Source of the DNA: JADKFD01 sp050250665
GTDB lineage: Bacteria; Pseudomonadota; Gammaproteobacteria; Xanthomonadales; SZUA-5
DNA length: 64,000 bases
Direction of reading: 5' to 3'
Assembly: GCA_050250665.1 (NCBI GenBank)
Contig: JBFWOF010000004.1
Span: 1 to 64,000, forward strand
The notes below the pieces were generated by a model that saw only the letters and a program-made list of their open reading frames with translations, had not been told where the DNA came from and did not search any database. A program made the position numbers and the translations under genes. Below, one piece after another: positions 60,890 through 64,000 of this stretch (the stretch's first letter is position 1; each line of letters opens with the position of its first letter).

Positions 60890-62035
60890 ATGCTCTCAGT
60901 TCCAGACCAGTGCTTCGCGATCGCGCGCGCCACCGCTCTCGTGTGCAGCCTGTGCCTGTGCAGCGCGGCGGCAGCCGCTCGCCAGGTATTGATCGTTGGT
61001 GATTCCACCGCCAGCGAGTATCCGCAGTCACGCTATCCACGCACCGGCTGGGGTCAGGTGCTGTATCGCTTTCTGAGCGACGAGCTTCATGTGCTCGATC
61101 GCGCCGTTTCCGGACGCAGCACGCGCAGCTACATCGCCGAGGGTCATGCGGATGCGGCCATCGCCGAGCTACACGCCGGCGATCTGCTGCTGATCCAGTT
61201 TGGCCACAACGACGAGAAGCAGGAAGATCCGACGCGCTATAGCGACGCCGCGCATGACTTTCCCGCAGGATTGCAACGCTTCGTCGATGGCGCACGGGCG
61301 CACGGGGCCACGCCGGTGTTGATCACGCCGGTCGCGCGTCGCGCGTTTGATGCACAAGGTCGCGCAGTCGACACCCACGGCGATTACGATGACGCGGTGC
61401 GCACCCTGGCGGCCAGCGCCGGTGTCGCGCTGGTCGATCTGACCCGCCGCAGCATGGACTGGCTCGAAGCGCTGGGCCCGGAAGCGTCCAAAGCCTATTA
61501 CCTGCACGATGCCGCCATCGGTCTGGCCGACGACACCCACTTTCACGAGCGCGGCGCCGTCGCTATTGCCTGTCTGGTGACCGCCGATCTGATCGCGCTG
61601 AATCTGATCGAGGCTGCGCAGACGCGACGTGACAGCGACTGCGGTGTACCCATCGATGGGTACCAGCGCCGGTCCACACAGGCGCATCCATCCGTGCTGG
61701 AACATGCCGACGTCATTGCCCAGGTGCAGCCCGGACCGCATGGCGGCAACGGCATCACGCTGGGATCGGCGTTGTTTCAAGACGCACCAGCACTGGCATT
61801 CGCGGTGCGTCGTCGCGTGCTGCACATCGGCGCTTCGATCGGCGTGCACGGGCACGGCAAGGACGAGGTCTACTATGTCATCAGCGGTCAGGGCGAACTG
61901 ACCCTGGATGGACAACCGCATCGGGTGCAGCCAGGATCGGCGATCCTGACCCGCGACGGTTCCAGCCACAGCCTGCGCCAGATCGGCAGCGAGGATCTGG
62001 TGCTGCTGATCGTCTATGGGCGCGCACCGCCGTGA
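60890..62035 (+). CDS. Secreted GDSL (CE12-like) esterase fused to a cupin domain
   Basis: The 381-residue product has a signal peptide (residues 1-31). Then comes a rhamnogalacturonan-acetylesterase-type SGNH domain: VGDSTASEYPQSRYPRTGWG (Ser39), QFGHNDEK (Asn107) and DDTHFHERG (Asp214 or 215, His217). From about 275 a cupin follows with His320, His322, Glu326 (GVHGHGKDEVYYVISGQG) and His360. The fusion would place a metal cupin, of the kind seen in KdgF, on an esterase that deacetylates pectin. The ATG at 60890 has gggagg six bases upstream. It overlaps the next start. Confidence 0.85.
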   Translation: MLSVPDQCFAIARATALVCSLCLCSAAAAARQVLIVGDSTASEYPQSRYPRTGWGQVLYRFLSDELHVLDRAVSGRSTRSYIAEGHADAAIAELHAGDLLLIQFGHNDEKQEDPTRYSDAAHDFPAGLQRFVDGARAHGATPVLITPVARRAFDAQGRAVDTHGDYDDAVRTLAASAGVALVDLTRRSMDWLEALGPEASKAYYLHDAAIGLADDTHFHERGAVAIACLVTADLIALNLIEAAQTRRDSDCGVPIDGYQRRSTQAHPSVLEHADVIAQVQPGPHGGNGITLGSALFQDAPALAFAVRRRVLHIGASIGVHGHGKDEVYYVISGQGELTLDGQPHRVQPGSAILTRDGSSHSLRQIGSEDLVLLIVYGRAPP

Positions 62036-63591
62036 GGGCCGGGCCGCAGACGCTGGCCGCCATCTGCGCCTGCCTGCTGGCATCGCCCGGCTGGCCGGCA
62101 GCGACTGCAGCTGATGGCCTGGTGCGCACACGGGCAGGCCTCGTCCGCGGCGCCACGGTCGACGGTATCCAGCGCTTTCTCGGCATGCGCTACGGCGCCG
62201 ACACCGCACAACGTCGATTCCAGGCACCGTTGCCGGCACCGGCGTGGAAGGGCGTGCGCTCGGCCACCGCATACGGCCCGTGGTGCCCGCAAGTGGCCGA
62301 GGTGCCCGAGGGGCAGGCGGTCAGCGAGGATTGCCTCAGGCTGAACCTGTGGACACCGGCCGTGGATGACTCGGTGCGGCGTCCTGTGCTGGTGTATTTC
62401 CATGGCGGCGCCTACAGCAATGGGGCGGTGACCGAGCCGCCGTACGATGGCGCTGCACTGAGTCGACGCGGCAATGTGGTGGTCGTGACCGTACACCATC
62501 GACTCAATGGCTTTGGCTATCTGTATCTGGGCGACTACGGCGAGCGCTACCGTGATTCCGGCAATGCCGGCATGCTCGATCTGATCCTGGCGCTGCGCTG
62601 GGTGCACGAGAACATCGCGCGCTTCGGCGGCGATCCTGCCAGGGTCACGATCTTCGGCCAGTCTGGCGGTGGTGCCAAATGTGCCACCCTGATGGCCATG
62701 CCGGCAGCGCGTGGCTTGTTTCAGCGCGTCTGGACCATGAGTGGACAGCAACTCAGCGGACGCACACTGGCGCATGCGCGCGAGACCACGCTGGCGGTGC
62801 TCACCGAACTGGAGTTGACGCCGGAGACCTTGCAGCAGCTGGAGTCCATGTCGCTGGCGCAGCTCAGCGCTGCGATGCGCCCAGGCACATGGACGCCAGT
62901 GGTTGACGGCCATGCGCTGCCACGAGATCCCTTCGAGCCTGCGGCCTCGCCGCTGTCGCGCGATATTCCGATGGTGCTGGGTAACACCCTGGACGAAACC
63001 ACCAGCCTGATCGGCAGTGCCGATCCTGCCACCTTCGATCTGGGCTGGGAGCAGATCGCACCCAAGCTCAGGCAGCACGTCGCTGCCTTCATCGGCGATC
63101 TTGATCCTGCGGAGATCGTCAGCGACTACCGGCGCTGGTACCCGAACGCCACTCCGGCGCAGGTGTTCTTTTCGGCAAGCACCGCGGCGCGCTCGTGGAA
63201 GGGCATGGTGCTGGAGTCGGAGCGACGGGCCGATCAAGGTGGTCCGACCTGGATCTACCATCTGAACTGGCGCACACCGCTCGATGGCGGTCGCTGGGGC
63301 GCGCCGCATACACTGGATCTTCCACTGGTGTTCGGCAATATCGCTGCCAGCCCGTACACCGCGGCTGATGCGGTTGCGGCAAAGTCGTTGTCGGACTCGA
63401 TGATGGCCGCGCTGCTGGCTTTCGCCCGCGATGGGGATCCCAACGCCGGGGTGCTGCCTGGCTGGCCGCGCTTCGAGCTGGAGCAGCGGCAAACCATGAT
63501 TTTCGATCAGGATACCCGCGTGGAATCTGACCCGCGCGGGCAGGAGCGCCGATTGTTTGCGCCGATACGCTACGTGCAGCCAGGAAGCTGA
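62032..63591 (+). CDS. Secreted type-B carboxylesterase
   Basis: The 519-residue product has a signal peptide (AAICACLLASPGWPAATA) and the cholinesterase-like fold: oxyanion hole FHGGAYSNG (124-132), nucleophile Ser211 in GQSGGG, acidic residue probably in LGNTLDETTSLI, and catalytic His in GAPHTLDLPLVFGN. The GTG start overlaps the previous stop (GTGA). In this locus it may remove methyl or acetyl esters from pectin fragments; that is inferred from the neighbours. Confidence 0.88.
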   Translation: MRAGPQTLAAICACLLASPGWPAATAADGLVRTRAGLVRGATVDGIQRFLGMRYGADTAQRRFQAPLPAPAWKGVRSATAYGPWCPQVAEVPEGQAVSEDCLRLNLWTPAVDDSVRRPVLVYFHGGAYSNGAVTEPPYDGAALSRRGNVVVVTVHHRLNGFGYLYLGDYGERYRDSGNAGMLDLILALRWVHENIARFGGDPARVTIFGQSGGGAKCATLMAMPAARGLFQRVWTMSGQQLSGRTLAHARETTLAVLTELELTPETLQQLESMSLAQLSAAMRPGTWTPVVDGHALPRDPFEPAASPLSRDIPMVLGNTLDETTSLIGSADPATFDLGWEQIAPKLRQHVAAFIGDLDPAEIVSDYRRWYPNATPAQVFFSASTAARSWKGMVLESERRADQGGPTWIYHLNWRTPLDGGRWGAPHTLDLPLVFGNIAASPYTAADAVAAKSLSDSMMAALLAFARDGDPNAGVLPGWPRFELEQRQTMIFDQDTRVESDPRGQERRLFAPIRYVQPGS

Positions 63592-63592
63592 T

Positions 63593-63624
63593 GCGGCAAT
63601 CCGGGGACTGGCCCGGATTGCCGC
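63593..63624. terminator. Strong hairpin between convergent genes
   Basis: The 13-bp perfect stem gcggcaatccggg / cccggattgccgc with a 6-base loop (63606-63611) starts directly after the carboxylesterase stop. It faces the convergent receptor gene and could terminate both, although no long T-tract follows. Confidence 0.75.
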
Positions 63625-63641
63625 CCAGCGCCTGAGTCTGC

Positions 63642-64000
63642 TCAGTACTTGAAGCGTACGCCGATCATGTACTGACGACCGGTGTGGTGGTACACCGACA
63701 CTCGATCACCCACCGAATCAACCCACTGGTCGTTGAATTCATCGGTCAGGTTCAGCGCCTCCAGGCTGAGCTCCCAGTGGTCGTTGAGCTTGTAGCTGGC
63801 CGAGGCATCGATGGTGGTGGTGCCCTTGGTGCCTTCGATGTCGTTGTTGTTGCGGCCCGGCACCGTGGTCAGATAGTCGTCGCGCACCGCCGCCGACACG
63901 CGGGCCCCGAAGCGCTCACCTTCGTAGTACAGGGTGGCGTTGTAGGAGTTCTTCGACAGCCCCACCAGATCATTCTTCTGCGACGGCACGCCGGCCGAGG
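63642..64000 (-). CDS. TonB-dependent receptor, C-terminal part (truncated by window edge)
   Basis: The last 119 residues of an outer-membrane receptor are seen: beta strands such as SYNATLYYEGERFGARVSAAVRDDYL, KGTTTIDASASYKLNDHWELSLEALNLTDEF and the terminal strand RQYMIGVRFKY ending in an aromatic. This is the usual end of Xanthomonadales TonB-dependent receptors (typically about 900 residues). The plug and most of the barrel lie beyond 64000. The position suggests a receptor for pectin oligosaccharides. Confidence 0.85.
   Translation of the reverse strand, partial: SAGVPSQKNDLVGLSKNSYNATLYYEGERFGARVSAAVRDDYLTTVPGRNNNDIEGTKGTTTIDASASYKLNDHWELSLEALNLTDEFNDQWVDSVGDRVSVYHHTGRQYMIGVRFKY

Overview
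The window is GC-rich chromosomal DNA from a gammaproteobacterium. The gene content points to the Lysobacterales (Xanthomonadales): bamD divergent from rluD-pgeF, an H-NS-like protein, a tryptophan 2,3-dioxygenase whose key residues fall at the same numbers as in the Xanthomonas campestris enzyme, and pectin genes next to a LacI-type regulator. A run of 10 Ns (16720-16729) shows that this is a scaffolded draft, possibly a metagenome bin. I saw no rRNA, tRNA, CRISPR array, transposase or phage gene. Intergenic spaces are full of short dispersed repeats of several families.

Layout. 0.5-19 kb is mostly housekeeping and single genes: bamD, rluD, pgeF, an EamA transporter, a 1933-residue alpha-2-macroglobulin, a YbdG-type mechanosensitive channel, a methyltransferase, a secreted esterase-like protein, a Rieske oxygenase, a SnoaL-like protein, a Ca2+/Na+ antiporter and mutM. 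19-28 kb holds a LOG-family enzyme, a DUF4124 protein and a complete RND efflux operon (TetR, adaptor, permease, outer-membrane factor) with a clear palindromic operator at the tetR start. 28-34 kb holds a periplasmic binding protein, H-NS, kynA, an FNR-type regulator with all four cluster cysteines, a secreted repeat-domain protein and pyrE.

34.5-52.5 kb is the most unusual part: a polyunsaturated-fatty-acid (Pfa) type iterative lipid synthase. It has a divergent TetR regulator, a PfaD-like enoyl reductase, a 2125-residue KS-AT-ACP-ACP-KR-DH protein, a 2291-residue KS-CLF-AT-DH-DH protein and a phosphopantetheinyl transferase. Gene order and the AT inside the third protein resemble the myxobacterial pfa1-2-3 arrangement more than the marine pfaABCDE one, but the terminal acyltransferase domain of that type is absent. 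Repeat families that are intergenic elsewhere also sit in frame inside these synthase genes, and a 147-bp inverted-repeat element supplies the last codons and the stop of the largest gene.

52.5-64 kb is a pectin/uronate utilisation locus: kduD, kduI, a LacI regulator, a TRAP transporter, a hydratase-family enzyme, a secreted pectate lyase, a GDSL esterase fused to a cupin, a carboxylesterase, and the 3' end of a TonB-dependent receptor. Two near-identical operator-like sites, one upstream of kduI and one between the divergent hydratase and lyase genes, suggest that the LacI protein controls the locus.
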